Part shown: one piece after another, positions 45,589-53,911 of the stretch
Layout: each line of letters begins with the position of its first letter
How positions within the stretch are numbered: position 1 is the stretch's first letter
From: Bacteroidota bacterium
GTDB taxonomy: Bacteria > Bacteroidota > Bacteroidia > 2-12-FULL-35-15
Reading direction: 5' to 3'
Length of the DNA stretch: 64,000 bases
Assembly: GCA_016722565.1 (NCBI GenBank)
Contig: JADKIU010000002.1
Coordinates: 186,001 to 250,000, forward strand
Notes under the pieces: model-generated
Seen by the model: the letters and a program-made list of their open reading frames with translations, nothing else
What the model was told of the DNA's origin: nothing
Databases searched by the model: none
Translations under genes and position numbers: made by a program

Positions 45589-47502
45589 ATGAAAAAACTA
45601 GTTCTCTCTGCTTCCCTTTTTCTATTTGGTTATGTTTCTGTTGCGCAACAAAACCTTACTCCTGAAATGTTAATTCAAATGAGTAAAGTGGGTGTATCCG
45701 GACTGACCAAGGATGGAAAATCGGTTGTGTATTCGGTTCGTACCTATAACATTGCTGCGGATAAAAAAACGACACAAGTATTTGTTCAACCAATTGTCGG
45801 TGGTAAAGCTGTTGAAAATCCAAATGGTAATGATCTTGTTCCCAACAACCGCATTTCTCCGGATGGCACAATGAGCATTTCTGCTTCGGATGTTCCAGTT
45901 TATAAAATGTTTGGTAAAGATGTTTATAGCGACCTTCCAAAATCAGATGTAAATATTTATGATGACTTAAATTACCGTCACTGGGATACTTGGGAAGATG
46001 GTTCATTCAGTCACATATTTATCAATACACTTAAAGGGAAAGAAGAAGTGGGAACATTGGACATTATGCCAAATGAACCACACGACTGTCCGCAAAAACC
46101 TTCCGGTGGTGACGAAGATTTTATCTGGAGTCCGGATGGTAAACAAGTTATTTATGTAACGAAAAAGAAATTCGGTAAGGCGTATGCAATTAGCACAAAT
46201 ACCGATATTTATGCTTACGATTTAGCAACCAAAGAAACCAAAAACTTGTCGGAAGGCATGATGGGATATGATGTGAACCCAGCATTTTCTGCTTCCGGTA
46301 AATTGGCTTGGTTGAGTATGGCAAGAGATGGTTATGAATCAGATAAAAACGATATCATCATTAATGAGTCAACAGGAAAATTAAACATTACCAAAGATTG
46401 GGATGGAACAGTAAATGAATTCCGTTGGAGCAACGATGGTAAATTAATTTATTTCTTAGCACCTATTGACGGAACGGTTCAATTGTTTTCAGTAACCGAT
46501 CCAGCTGTAACAAAAAAGCCAGCTTTGATTAAACAAATCACCAAAGGGAATTTTGATATTCAATCGATGGTAGGACAATCTGGTAACAAGATGGTTGTAA
46601 CACGTACTGATTGGAACCATGCCGCTGAAGTATTTACGGTTGATTTAATGTCGGGAGTGGTGACACAACTTTCACATGTGAATGATGAAACGTATAAAAA
46701 AATCAACATGAGTAAAGTAGAGAAACGTTACGTTACCACAACCGATGGACAAAAAATGTTGGAGTGGGTGATTTATCCTCCCAACTTTGATCCAAAGAAA
46801 AAATATCCGACTATTTTGTATTGTCAAGGTGGACCACAATCCGGATTGACCCAATTTTATTCTTTCCGTTGGAACTTTCAATTGATGGCAGCAAACGGTT
46901 ATATTGTGGTTGCTCCAAACAGAAGAGGAATGCCGGGCCATGGTGTAAAATGGAACGAACAAATTTCAACCGATTATGGTGGACAAAATATGCAAGATTA
47001 TTTAACTGCGATTGATGCCTTTACGAAAGAGCCATATTGCGATAAAGACCGTTTAGGTTGTATTGGCGCAAGTTATGGCGGTTATTCCGTTTATTATTTA
47101 GCAGGTATCCACAATAAACGTTTTAAATCATTCATTTCGCACGATGGTATTTTCGATTGGAGAGCAATGTATGGAACAACAGAAGAAATGTGGTTTGTAA
47201 ATTGGGATTTGGGTGGAAACTATTGGGATAAGAGCAATGCAAAAGCGCAAAAAACATACAGCGAATTTAATCCTGTGAATTTGGTGGATAAATGGGATAC
47301 CCCAATTTTAATTATTCAAGGAGGAACAGATTACCGTGTGCCAATTGAACAAGGATTGGGTGCATTTCAAGCTGCACAATTGAGAGGAATAAAAAGTAAG
47401 ATGTTGTACTTCCCGAACGAAAATCATTGGGTGTTGAAAGAACAAAATGGTGTGGTATGGCAACGAGAGTTTTACAAATGGTTAGGTGAAACAATGAAAT
47501 AA
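45589..47502 (+). CDS. S9 family (acylaminoacyl/prolyl oligopeptidase type) serine peptidase
   Basis: 637 residues with a signal peptide (LVLSASLFLFGYVSVAQQ). The N-terminal propeller (about 25-395) shows WD40-like blades (FIWSPDGKQVIYVTK, EFRWSNDGKLIYFLA). The catalytic alpha/beta-hydrolase domain is about 400-637: nucleophile in LGCIGASYGGYSVYY, Asp in IIQGGTDYRVPIEQ, His in PNENHWVLK. S9C-like members cleave N-terminal acyl or dipeptide groups. It differs from the DPP-IV-type enzyme at 4959 in lacking the DWVxEEE motif. It is probably periplasmic peptide degradation. Confidence 0.9.
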   Translation: MKKLVLSASLFLFGYVSVAQQNLTPEMLIQMSKVGVSGLTKDGKSVVYSVRTYNIAADKKTTQVFVQPIVGGKAVENPNGNDLVPNNRISPDGTMSISASDVPVYKMFGKDVYSDLPKSDVNIYDDLNYRHWDTWEDGSFSHIFINTLKGKEEVGTLDIMPNEPHDCPQKPSGGDEDFIWSPDGKQVIYVTKKKFGKAYAISTNTDIYAYDLATKETKNLSEGMMGYDVNPAFSASGKLAWLSMARDGYESDKNDIIINESTGKLNITKDWDGTVNEFRWSNDGKLIYFLAPIDGTVQLFSVTDPAVTKKPALIKQITKGNFDIQSMVGQSGNKMVVTRTDWNHAAEVFTVDLMSGVVTQLSHVNDETYKKINMSKVEKRYVTTTDGQKMLEWVIYPPNFDPKKKYPTILYCQGGPQSGLTQFYSFRWNFQLMAANGYIVVAPNRRGMPGHGVKWNEQISTDYGGQNMQDYLTAIDAFTKEPYCDKDRLGCIGASYGGYSVYYLAGIHNKRFKSFISHDGIFDWRAMYGTTEEMWFVNWDLGGNYWDKSNAKAQKTYSEFNPVNLVDKWDTPILIIQGGTDYRVPIEQGLGAFQAAQLRGIKSKMLYFPNENHWVLKEQNGVVWQREFYKWLGETMK

Positions 47503-47507
47503 CAAAC

Positions 47508-47537
47508 AAAGGGCTTAAAGAAATTTAAGCCCTTTTT
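47508..47537 (+). terminator. Terminator after the S9 peptidase gene
   Basis: A perfect 12-bp stem (aaagggcttaaa at 47508-47519, complement at 47524-47535) has a 4-nt loop and ends in T5. Confidence 0.85.
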
Positions 47538-47662
47538 GTTTGATAGAATGGTGGCTTTGTTTGGAGTATGAGGAATATCATAAAATAAAAGTGCAAAAGC
47601 GTGTTTGCATCCTAAATTTATTCAAAATATTGGTTTATTTTAGCTGTATAAAATCTAAGAAA

Positions 47663-49522
47663 ATGAAAAGAAAATTGACGACACTGAGTTTATTGGTTTT
47701 AGTTGGTTATACTGTCTTCGCACAAACGGCTGCTGATATGGTAAAACCTGATGAATCAAAAATTATAGGGACAGCTACAAAATCTGCAATGCATACTGCT
47801 ACTGGTATTTCGATCCAACCGGTGACCACTGATTTGAAATGGCGTCCAATCTTAACCAATAAATGTATTTTCCGCGAACCGAAAGTGCCGTTTGAAGATT
47901 ATATCGAATCGTTAAAAAATTCAAAAACTAAAATCACCAATTCCCAAGCTACGGAAGCAACCAACAAATCGGTGGCAACGGTTGTTCCGGTGGTGGGTGT
48001 AAATTATTTAGGAAACGAAAACAATGGTAGCAGTCCGATGGATAACAACGTAGCCATCTCGAATGGCGGTTGGATTGTATCGGTAGCGAACAATACCATT
48101 GAATATGATAACATGAGTGGTTCAACAATTTATTATAACGATATTGTAAGTTTTATAGGTGATGCATCTATTACCAATGTTTGTGATCCGGTGGTATTGT
48201 ATGATAAGTTGGCAGATCGTTTTATCTTTTTTGCTCAAGAATGTTCAGGAAGCTCTTCCAACTCTCATTTGTTGATTTTCTTTTCGAAAACAAACGATCC
48301 CAATGCAGGTTGGTGGTATTATAAAATAAACGGAAATCCATTGTCGGATGGAAGTTGGTTTGATTATCCGAAGATTGCGATTTCAAACAATGAATTGTAT
48401 ATCTCCGGAAATTTATTTTACGATTCAGGAACATTTAACCAAGCCGTATTGTATCAAATTCAAAAATCGGCAGCCTATTCCGGTGGTTCTATCAATTGGC
48501 AATATTGGACCGGTATTTCGGGCAATCCGTTTACTTTGTTGCCTGTATCCAATGGTCATGGCTTAAGTTACGGTCCAGGTTGTTACATGGTGGCTACTGA
48601 TAACTTTGGAAGCTCGAATATTAAACTCTATCACCTAACAGATGATATGAGTGGTTCTCCCGCATTCAATCAATACAATGTTCCTACCACAGCGTATTCA
48701 CCAACCGGCTATAATGCTGCTCAATTGGGTACATCCACCGAGTTGAAATTTTTTGATTCAAGAGCAATGAGTGGATTTTTTCTGAACGGATTAATTCATT
48801 TTGTATTTCATTCGGACATCGGTGGTGCTTGGTATGGTATTAATTACAACCGTTTGAATGTTGCTGCACTCACCAACCAGTCGAGTATGTATGGTGCATC
48901 TGGTGCGTATGATTATGGCTATCCTTCCGTTGTTGCTTTTGGAACATCCGTTACTGATAAATCTGTGATGATAGGATATGGTAGAAGTGGTTCCAGTATT
49001 TATCCGGAGGTTCGCGTAGTGAATTGTGATAACATGATGAATTGGTCAACTTCAACACTTGTGAAATCGAGCGCAAGTTTTGTATCCTATACAGGTAATC
49101 CGGAACGCTGGGGTGATTATACCGGAACTACCAGAAAACATAATAGTCCAACGGCTTCTATTTGGATGAATGGAATGTATGGTACCAGTTTAAATGTTTG
49201 GAGTACATGGGTGGCTGAAATACATGCCGGTGCTGCAAGTGGTGTTGCTGAAACAACAACCGACAACCAAGTAAATGTGTTTCCGAATCCTGTGACTGAA
49301 AGTTTTACGGTAGCGTTTACATTGGAAGAAAGCACCATGGTGGATATTTCGGTTATGGATTTGAATGGCAAGCTGGTACAATCCTTGTATAACGGCAAAG
49401 CAACAGCAGGAAGCAATACGTTCTCTTTCAATAAAGCAAACTTAGCAAAAGGAACTTATTTTTTAATGATTAAGAACAACACTAAAATTATAAAAAATGA
49501 AAAAATTATTATTGCCAATTAG
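47663..49522 (+). CDS. T9SS type A secreted protein with large beta domain
   Basis: From the Met at 47663 (signal peptide ending GYTVFAQ) about 619 residues. The middle (about 95-530) is a large exported domain rich in Trp, Tyr, Gly and Ser (VAISNGGWIVSVANNTIEYD, LADRFIFFAQECSGSSSNSH, YPKIAISNNELYISGN), propeller-like, of a kind often seen in Bacteroidota secreted proteins of unknown function. The last about 80 residues are a type A sorting domain (VFPNPVTESFTVAFTLEEST through NEKIIIAN). Its 3' end overlaps the next gene by 26 nt. Confidence 0.82.
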   Translation: MKRKLTTLSLLVLVGYTVFAQTAADMVKPDESKIIGTATKSAMHTATGISIQPVTTDLKWRPILTNKCIFREPKVPFEDYIESLKNSKTKITNSQATEATNKSVATVVPVVGVNYLGNENNGSSPMDNNVAISNGGWIVSVANNTIEYDNMSGSTIYYNDIVSFIGDASITNVCDPVVLYDKLADRFIFFAQECSGSSSNSHLLIFFSKTNDPNAGWWYYKINGNPLSDGSWFDYPKIAISNNELYISGNLFYDSGTFNQAVLYQIQKSAAYSGGSINWQYWTGISGNPFTLLPVSNGHGLSYGPGCYMVATDNFGSSNIKLYHLTDDMSGSPAFNQYNVPTTAYSPTGYNAAQLGTSTELKFFDSRAMSGFFLNGLIHFVFHSDIGGAWYGINYNRLNVAALTNQSSMYGASGAYDYGYPSVVAFGTSVTDKSVMIGYGRSGSSIYPEVRVVNCDNMMNWSTSTLVKSSASFVSYTGNPERWGDYTGTTRKHNSPTASIWMNGMYGTSLNVWSTWVAEIHAGAASGVAETTTDNQVNVFPNPVTESFTVAFTLEESTMVDISVMDLNGKLVQSLYNGKATAGSNTFSFNKANLAKGTYFLMIKNNTKIIKNEKIIIAN

Positions 49523-49787
49523 TTTTTGTTTAATTGTTTTTGCGTTGATCGTAGCTTGTCAGAATTCAAAAAAAACAAATGATAGCGTTGCTGTAGAATC
49601 GAAACCTGCGGGCACAACAGCGGTTGCGAAGGACAGTACAGCAGTATCCGGAACAGCAGGAGGAGGGAAGGGAATTAATAAGGATTCGTTAGCACCTTCA
49701 GGAACCGGAACAGCGATTATTCATCCCGTTCCCAATCAAGAAAAAATTGATTCGATAAAAAAGGCAAAAACCAAGAAAGAAAATTAA
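49497..49787 (+). CDS. Small lipoprotein, low complexity
   Basis: 96 residues: a lipoprotein signal with lipobox (FALIVAC, Cys near residue 21), then a hydrophilic Ser/Thr/Ala/Lys-rich tail (DSTAVSGTAGGGKGINKDSL) ending in Lys. No known domain. The start overlaps the end of the T9SS type A gene by 26 nt, so the two are co-transcribed and translation may be coupled. It is probably anchored in the outer membrane. Confidence 0.65.
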   Translation: MKKLLLPISFCLIVFALIVACQNSKKTNDSVAVESKPAGTTAVAKDSTAVSGTAGGGKGINKDSLAPSGTGTAIIHPVPNQEKIDSIKKAKTKKEN

Positions 49788-49810
49788 TAAGTAGTATCTG
49801 AATGTTTGTG

Positions 49811-49845
49811 AACGTCCCTTGCAGCAATGTAAGGGACGTTTTTTA
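49811..49845 (+). terminator. Terminator after the small lipoprotein gene
   Basis: A perfect 10-bp stem (aacgtccctt at 49811-49820, complement at 49831-49840) has a 10-nt loop and is followed by T's. Confidence 0.85.
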
Positions 49846-49921
49846 TTTATTGTTCTCCTTGTTCGCAAATACAGATTCTTTCTAAATAGCCACTTGTTTA
49901 TCATCATTTCATAAATAATCC

Positions 49922-49929
49922 TACTTTTG
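49922..49929 (+). promoter_or_regulatory. -7 promoter box for the PhnA-like gene
   Basis: TACTTTTG matches TAnnTTTG and lies 23 nt upstream of the ATG at 49953. A TTG at 49894-49896 is 25 nt upstream, slightly too far for a standard -33 element. Confidence 0.45.
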
Positions 49930-49952
49930 CGCAACTATTAAAACTCATACTC

Positions 49953-50513
49953 ATGTCTATCAGCGCATCCTTAAAAGAAAGAAACTCGGGATTATGTGAA
50001 TTGTGTAATGCAGAAAATGCAACCCACGAATATACAGTTACTCCCCAAAATGACGATTCAATCGATAACCAAGTGGCTTTGTGTTCAACCTGTTTGGAAT
50101 CCCTTGATAAAACGGATGCTGGTTTTCATTGGCGTTGTTTGGAAGGTAGTATTTGGAATCCGCAAGCGAGTGTTCAAGCATTGAGCTACCGCATTTTACA
50201 AAATTATAAAAACGAAGATTGGGCAAGTAATTTAATGGCATCCGTGGATTTGGATGAAAGTACCATTCAATGGGCCATGACTGCCTTTGAAGTGCCGGAT
50301 GTACATATGGATGCTTTTGGAAACAAATTGGAAAATGGTGATACGGTTGTATTAACTCAACAATTGAATGTGAAAGGAACGAGCTTTTCTGCTTCCAAAG
50401 GAACGGTAGTAAAGAAAATTAAATTGGTACATGACAATAGCGAACAAATTGAAGGTAAAATCAATGATCAAACCATTGTGATTTTAACCAAGTTTGTAAA
50501 GAAATCGTTATAG
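49953..50513 (+). CDS. PhnA-like zinc-ribbon protein
   Basis: 186 residues. An N-terminal zinc ribbon with two Cys pairs (CELCNAENA near 14-17 and CSTCLESLDK near 48-51), a middle helical region (SVQALSYRILQNYKNEDWAS), and the C-terminal PhnA beta-barrel domain (DAFGNKLENGDTVVLTQQLN, VKGTSFSASKGTVVKKIKLV). PhnA-domain proteins were named from the phosphonate operon but most have no proven role in phosphonate metabolism. No phn genes are nearby. A single gene with its own promoter and terminator. Confidence 0.85.
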   Translation: MSISASLKERNSGLCELCNAENATHEYTVTPQNDDSIDNQVALCSTCLESLDKTDAGFHWRCLEGSIWNPQASVQALSYRILQNYKNEDWASNLMASVDLDESTIQWAMTAFEVPDVHMDAFGNKLENGDTVVLTQQLNVKGTSFSASKGTVVKKIKLVHDNSEQIEGKINDQTIVILTKFVKKSL

Positions 50514-50544
50514 ACTAGTCCTTATTATTAAATGAAGAGGCAAC

Positions 50545-50584
50545 AAAATGTCATTTCTCCGGTTGGGGGAATGACATTTTTTTT
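50545..50584 (+). terminator. Terminator after the PhnA-like gene
   Basis: A perfect 11-bp stem (aaaatgtcatt at 50545-50555, complement at 50570-50580) has a 14-nt loop and is followed by further T's. Confidence 0.8.
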
Positions 50585-50701
50585 GTTCTTTATGAATGTT
50601 TTAAGCTATTTTCAACGAAATGGGTAGGATGAGTATATTTATTCTTTAAAAGCATGCAACCATTTTTAATTTTAGCGTTTTTAGTTTAGAACAAAACAAA
50701 A

Positions 50702-51259
50702 ATGACATTCGATACAGAAAAAATATTGCAAGGTTGCAAAAATGGAGAAAGTAAATCCTTTAAGGAACTTTACAATCTTTATGCAAAGGCAATGTTTAAC
50801 ATCAGTGTTCGAATATTGAATAATAAAAATGAGGCAGAAGATGTACTGCAGGAATCTTTTCTAAAAGCTTTTCAAAATATACACGTGTTTGATAAACAAG
50901 CTGCATTCGGTGGCTGGTTAAAAAGAGTCGTTATTAATAAATCCATTGATGTTATCCGAAAACAGAAAGAGACGATTATTTCGTTGGATGAATTGGTGGA
51001 TGTTGGTTCGGATGACGCAGATACTACACAGGAAGAGGATGCAATGGATTATGATGTGGAAATGATAAAGGAATCTATTCAAAAATTGTCGGATGGATAC
51101 CGCATTGTGCTGACTCTTTATTTGTTTGAGGAATTTACTCACAAGGAAATTGCTGCCACATTAAATATTTCCGAAGGGACATCAAAATCGCAGTATAACC
51201 GCGCTAAGAAAAAGTTAATCGAATTCATTCAGCTAAAAAGCAAGAGTCATGTTATCTAA
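50702..51259 (+). CDS. ECF-type RNA polymerase sigma factor
   Basis: 185 residues. Region 2 at about 20-90 (AMFNISVRILNNKNEAEDVL, QESFLKAFQNIHVF) and region 4 at about 125-178 (LSDGYRIVLTLYLFEEFTHK, EIAATLNISEGTSKSQYNRA). Its 3' end overlaps the next ORF by 11 nt, so it is coupled to the DUF4097 membrane protein, a probable anti-sigma or response protein. It is a second sigma/partner pair, unrelated in partner type to the pair at 13.6-15.6 kb. Confidence 0.88.
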   Translation: MTFDTEKILQGCKNGESKSFKELYNLYAKAMFNISVRILNNKNEAEDVLQESFLKAFQNIHVFDKQAAFGGWLKRVVINKSIDVIRKQKETIISLDELVDVGSDDADTTQEEDAMDYDVEMIKESIQKLSDGYRIVLTLYLFEEFTHKEIAATLNISEGTSKSQYNRAKKKLIEFIQLKSKSHVI

Positions 51260-52691
51260 TCTCGAAAAATATATAAAAATGAACAGAAACCAGTTTGACA
51301 CACTTCGTCCATCAGATGCACTGTGGAATAAAATTGACATGAGCTTTACTCAATCCGTTGTTGTGAAAAGCAACTACTCATGGTTAAAGTATTTTGTCTT
51401 TGGGGCATCCATGATTGCTATCGTTGTATATCTCAAAATGTCTTCGACTTCAACTCAAGTAACTTCGGAACTTCCGAAACAAGAAACGTTGATTTCAAGT
51501 GCGGTGCCAAAAGATACGTTAGAAACAAGTCCGGCATCGGAAGTAAATCCGATTGTAAAAGGAATGCTTTTCCAGCAAAGCTCCTTGCCAGCAGAGCAGA
51601 TTGCAACCGAAGAAGTAACTTGCGGAGAAGTCGGCTACATGGAGTATACAGAAAGCAATGAATTGGAAGAAGGTTCAGAAGAATTGAACGGAGATGGAAG
51701 CGGGTCAGAATTTACACCGACAAACGTTATAAACGCGTCTTCAAAGCAAAATTCTAACTTCACAGTGGATACAATGTTTCAAGGAGTAAAAACGTTGGAA
51801 ATTATTAGTAATACTTTTGATGTTGATATTAAAACCAATCAAGGCAATCAAGTTTTCTTTAAAGCCAATGTAATCACTGTTAATAAAGGTATTGTAAAAG
51901 GAAAAACAATATATAATACCATTTATGAGCGCAAAGATTCAACCCTAATTATTAACATTAACTCAAGTTGTAATACCATTGTTATTGGGAGCAGCAAGGT
52001 CAAAAATCCGAATCTATACTTTGATGTACCTGAGCATACGAATGTTATTGTTACAAATGCTTATGGCAATGTATCTGCGAATGGTCTGAAAGGAGCAGTT
52101 TGTAATTTACAAGCAAAATCTGGCAACATGAACGTTGAGAATATTGAAGCGAACACCAAACTGATTGCAAATTATGGAGATGTTACAGTTGCAAATATCA
52201 AAGGGAATTTAACAGCGCTTGTAAAATCCGGTGATTTATCCGTAACCACTGTTTTAGGAAATCTGGATATCAAATCAACATACGGAAGTCAGGTATTAGC
52301 GGATATTCATGGGAATATCAATATATCCAGCACTTCAGGAAATGTGAAGATTCGGAAATTACAAGGGAATATTGAATTATATGCTGTTTATGGAGATGTA
52401 CATTTGGAAGATTGTATTGGAAATTTGAATATTCAAGCTACATCAGGTGATGTAAAGGGGGAAAATATAGAATTGATCGAACGGATGAATACCACCAGTA
52501 TCTATGGCAGCGTTGATATTCAATTGGTAAATGAACTGAATAGTTTAAGTTTTGATTTAAAAACGACTTATGGTGACATTACCATTGATAAAAATGGGCA
52601 ACATTTGCGTGAGGCGAATAGTTTGGTACTAAATAATGGAAAAATTACAGTAAAAGGAATTACTACATCCGGTGACCAGTACTATAAATAA
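51249..52691 (+). CDS. DUF4097-like membrane protein, putative partner of the sigma factor
   Basis: 480 residues, or 470 if the start is the Met at 51279. One TM helix (about 46-63, WLKYFVFGASMIAIVVYL) follows a short cytosolic N-terminus, and a Ser/Glu-rich linker leads to a long C-terminal beta-helix of DUF4097 type. The repeats are short: VTNAYGNVSANGL, LQAKSGNMNVENI, IANYGDVTVANIKGN, ALVKSGDLSVTTVLGN. The cytosolic N-terminus could hold the sigma factor while the beta-helix senses the envelope, but no zinc finger is visible. Co-transcribed with the sigma gene by an 11-nt overlap. Confidence 0.75.
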   Translation: MLSNLEKYIKMNRNQFDTLRPSDALWNKIDMSFTQSVVVKSNYSWLKYFVFGASMIAIVVYLKMSSTSTQVTSELPKQETLISSAVPKDTLETSPASEVNPIVKGMLFQQSSLPAEQIATEEVTCGEVGYMEYTESNELEEGSEELNGDGSGSEFTPTNVINASSKQNSNFTVDTMFQGVKTLEIISNTFDVDIKTNQGNQVFFKANVITVNKGIVKGKTIYNTIYERKDSTLIININSSCNTIVIGSSKVKNPNLYFDVPEHTNVIVTNAYGNVSANGLKGAVCNLQAKSGNMNVENIEANTKLIANYGDVTVANIKGNLTALVKSGDLSVTTVLGNLDIKSTYGSQVLADIHGNINISSTSGNVKIRKLQGNIELYAVYGDVHLEDCIGNLNIQATSGDVKGENIELIERMNTTSIYGSVDIQLVNELNSLSFDLKTTYGDITIDKNGQHLREANSLVLNNGKITVKGITTSGDQYYK

Positions 52692-52707
52692 AGTTGATTG
52701 ATTGCAT

Positions 52708-52775
52708 GGGAAGGGGAGCATTTTATTGGAGTTATTATTCGTAGCATTTTGATTATTCCGGCTCCCTTTCTTTTT
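52708..52775 (+). terminator. Imperfect terminator after the DUF4097 gene
   Basis: gaaggggagc (52710-52719) can pair with gctcccttt and neighbours (52760-52770) with one G-U pair across a 40-nt loop, followed by tttttc. The long loop makes it only a moderate candidate. Confidence 0.4.
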
Positions 52776-52804
52776 CTAATTTATTGAGAATGATGATTCC
52801 TCTT

Positions 52805-53911
52805 TCAGGATTGTTTTGTATTGCTCAACAATATGTTACTCCAACCGTATTTATCTTTTTTGATTTTCCAGATAAAACCATCAATAAAATAATGTAGCAC
52901 TTGTGGTAACGCGAGCAAAGGGATTATTAAACTCATAATGCTTTTGTCGGCAGTTAAATCGGGAAGAAAATTGGATGTAGGAAACACGAGTGCATGTTCT
53001 TTCCAAACAAATCCATCCCATAAAAGTTCTTCTGCATAGGCCAGGGCAAAAATAAATCCAAGAAAAAGTAGAATGTTACGTGGTTTAAAAAACAATGCAA
53101 TACGATTTTGTTTTTCTTCCAATTCCGTTTTCTGTTTGTTGCCAAATGCCCAAACTAAAGCAAAGTAAGGAATGCCATGACTCACCACATTCAATAATGT
53201 AAATGTTAAATCTCCTTTAAAATACACAATGCCCATGTACCAAGAAACAATAGTTCCTAGTATCAATGCATTTTTAGGAAGGTTGAATGTCTTGCTTTTA
53301 ATTGAAAAATAAATTTCTTTTACGGTATACGTTATAAGGATGATTATATACAGCACCGCGAATATCGGAATCCACTCAGGGCGATTTAGGTATAAAAAAT
53401 CATTTTCGATAAACCAATTGAATTGCTGTGGTCCTTGCAAATGCCAATGGATAATCGGATACAAGGTGGATGCATAAATGGTGACAGTATCGATGCGTTT
53501 GGAAAATAAAGAGGCTGTTTCGTTTCTGGAATACAAGCGCATAAAGCCGTATTGCTGACGAATGAAATGAAATACTGCCAAATAAGCCATGGCTCTCCAG
53601 AAAATTACAGGATGGATGGAATGTAAAAAAACTCCGAGGATGTATAATAAAAGCGGACTCCCATAAAAAAGCAGTTTGTTTTTTGCAATTGTTTCTTTGT
53701 CCATGTACGTTCGGTAAATGGTGCTGTACACATGTCCCACATCAATTAAGACCACGAGTAAAAACCAAACCCATTCGTTGTTTTCATTCGCTTCATTAAA
53801 AAAGCTTTTGAAAAAGTAGATGAAACAAAGGCATAAAAAAGGGGGAAGCAGTATAAATACTGTATCGTACCAAGGTGATTTAATCCATGTAAGTTTAGCT
53901 GTTAGCTGCAT
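52805..53911 (-). CDS. Multi-pass membrane protein with recurring histidine motifs (last gene of polyamine operon)
   Basis: 368 residues, about eight TM helices. Family not recognised. Histidines recur next to aromatic or acidic residues at the membrane edge: DVGHVYSTIYRTYMD (about 58-72), VFHFIRQQYGFM (about 114-125), NVVSHGIPYFALVW (about 238-251), LPQVLHYFIDGFIWK (about 335-349). Four such motifs in a membrane protein are reminiscent of di-metal membrane oxygenases, but the standard HxxxH pattern of desaturases is not seen. The start overlaps the end of the flavoprotein gene by 17 nt, so it belongs to that operon. Confidence 0.7.
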   Translation of the reverse strand: MQLTAKLTWIKSPWYDTVFILLPPFLCLCFIYFFKSFFNEANENNEWVWFLLVVLIDVGHVYSTIYRTYMDKETIAKNKLLFYGSPLLLYILGVFLHSIHPVIFWRAMAYLAVFHFIRQQYGFMRLYSRNETASLFSKRIDTVTIYASTLYPIIHWHLQGPQQFNWFIENDFLYLNRPEWIPIFAVLYIIILITYTVKEIYFSIKSKTFNLPKNALILGTIVSWYMGIVYFKGDLTFTLLNVVSHGIPYFALVWAFGNKQKTELEEKQNRIALFFKPRNILLFLGFIFALAYAEELLWDGFVWKEHALVFPTSNFLPDLTADKSIMSLIIPLLALPQVLHYFIDGFIWKIKKDKYGWSNILLSNTKQS

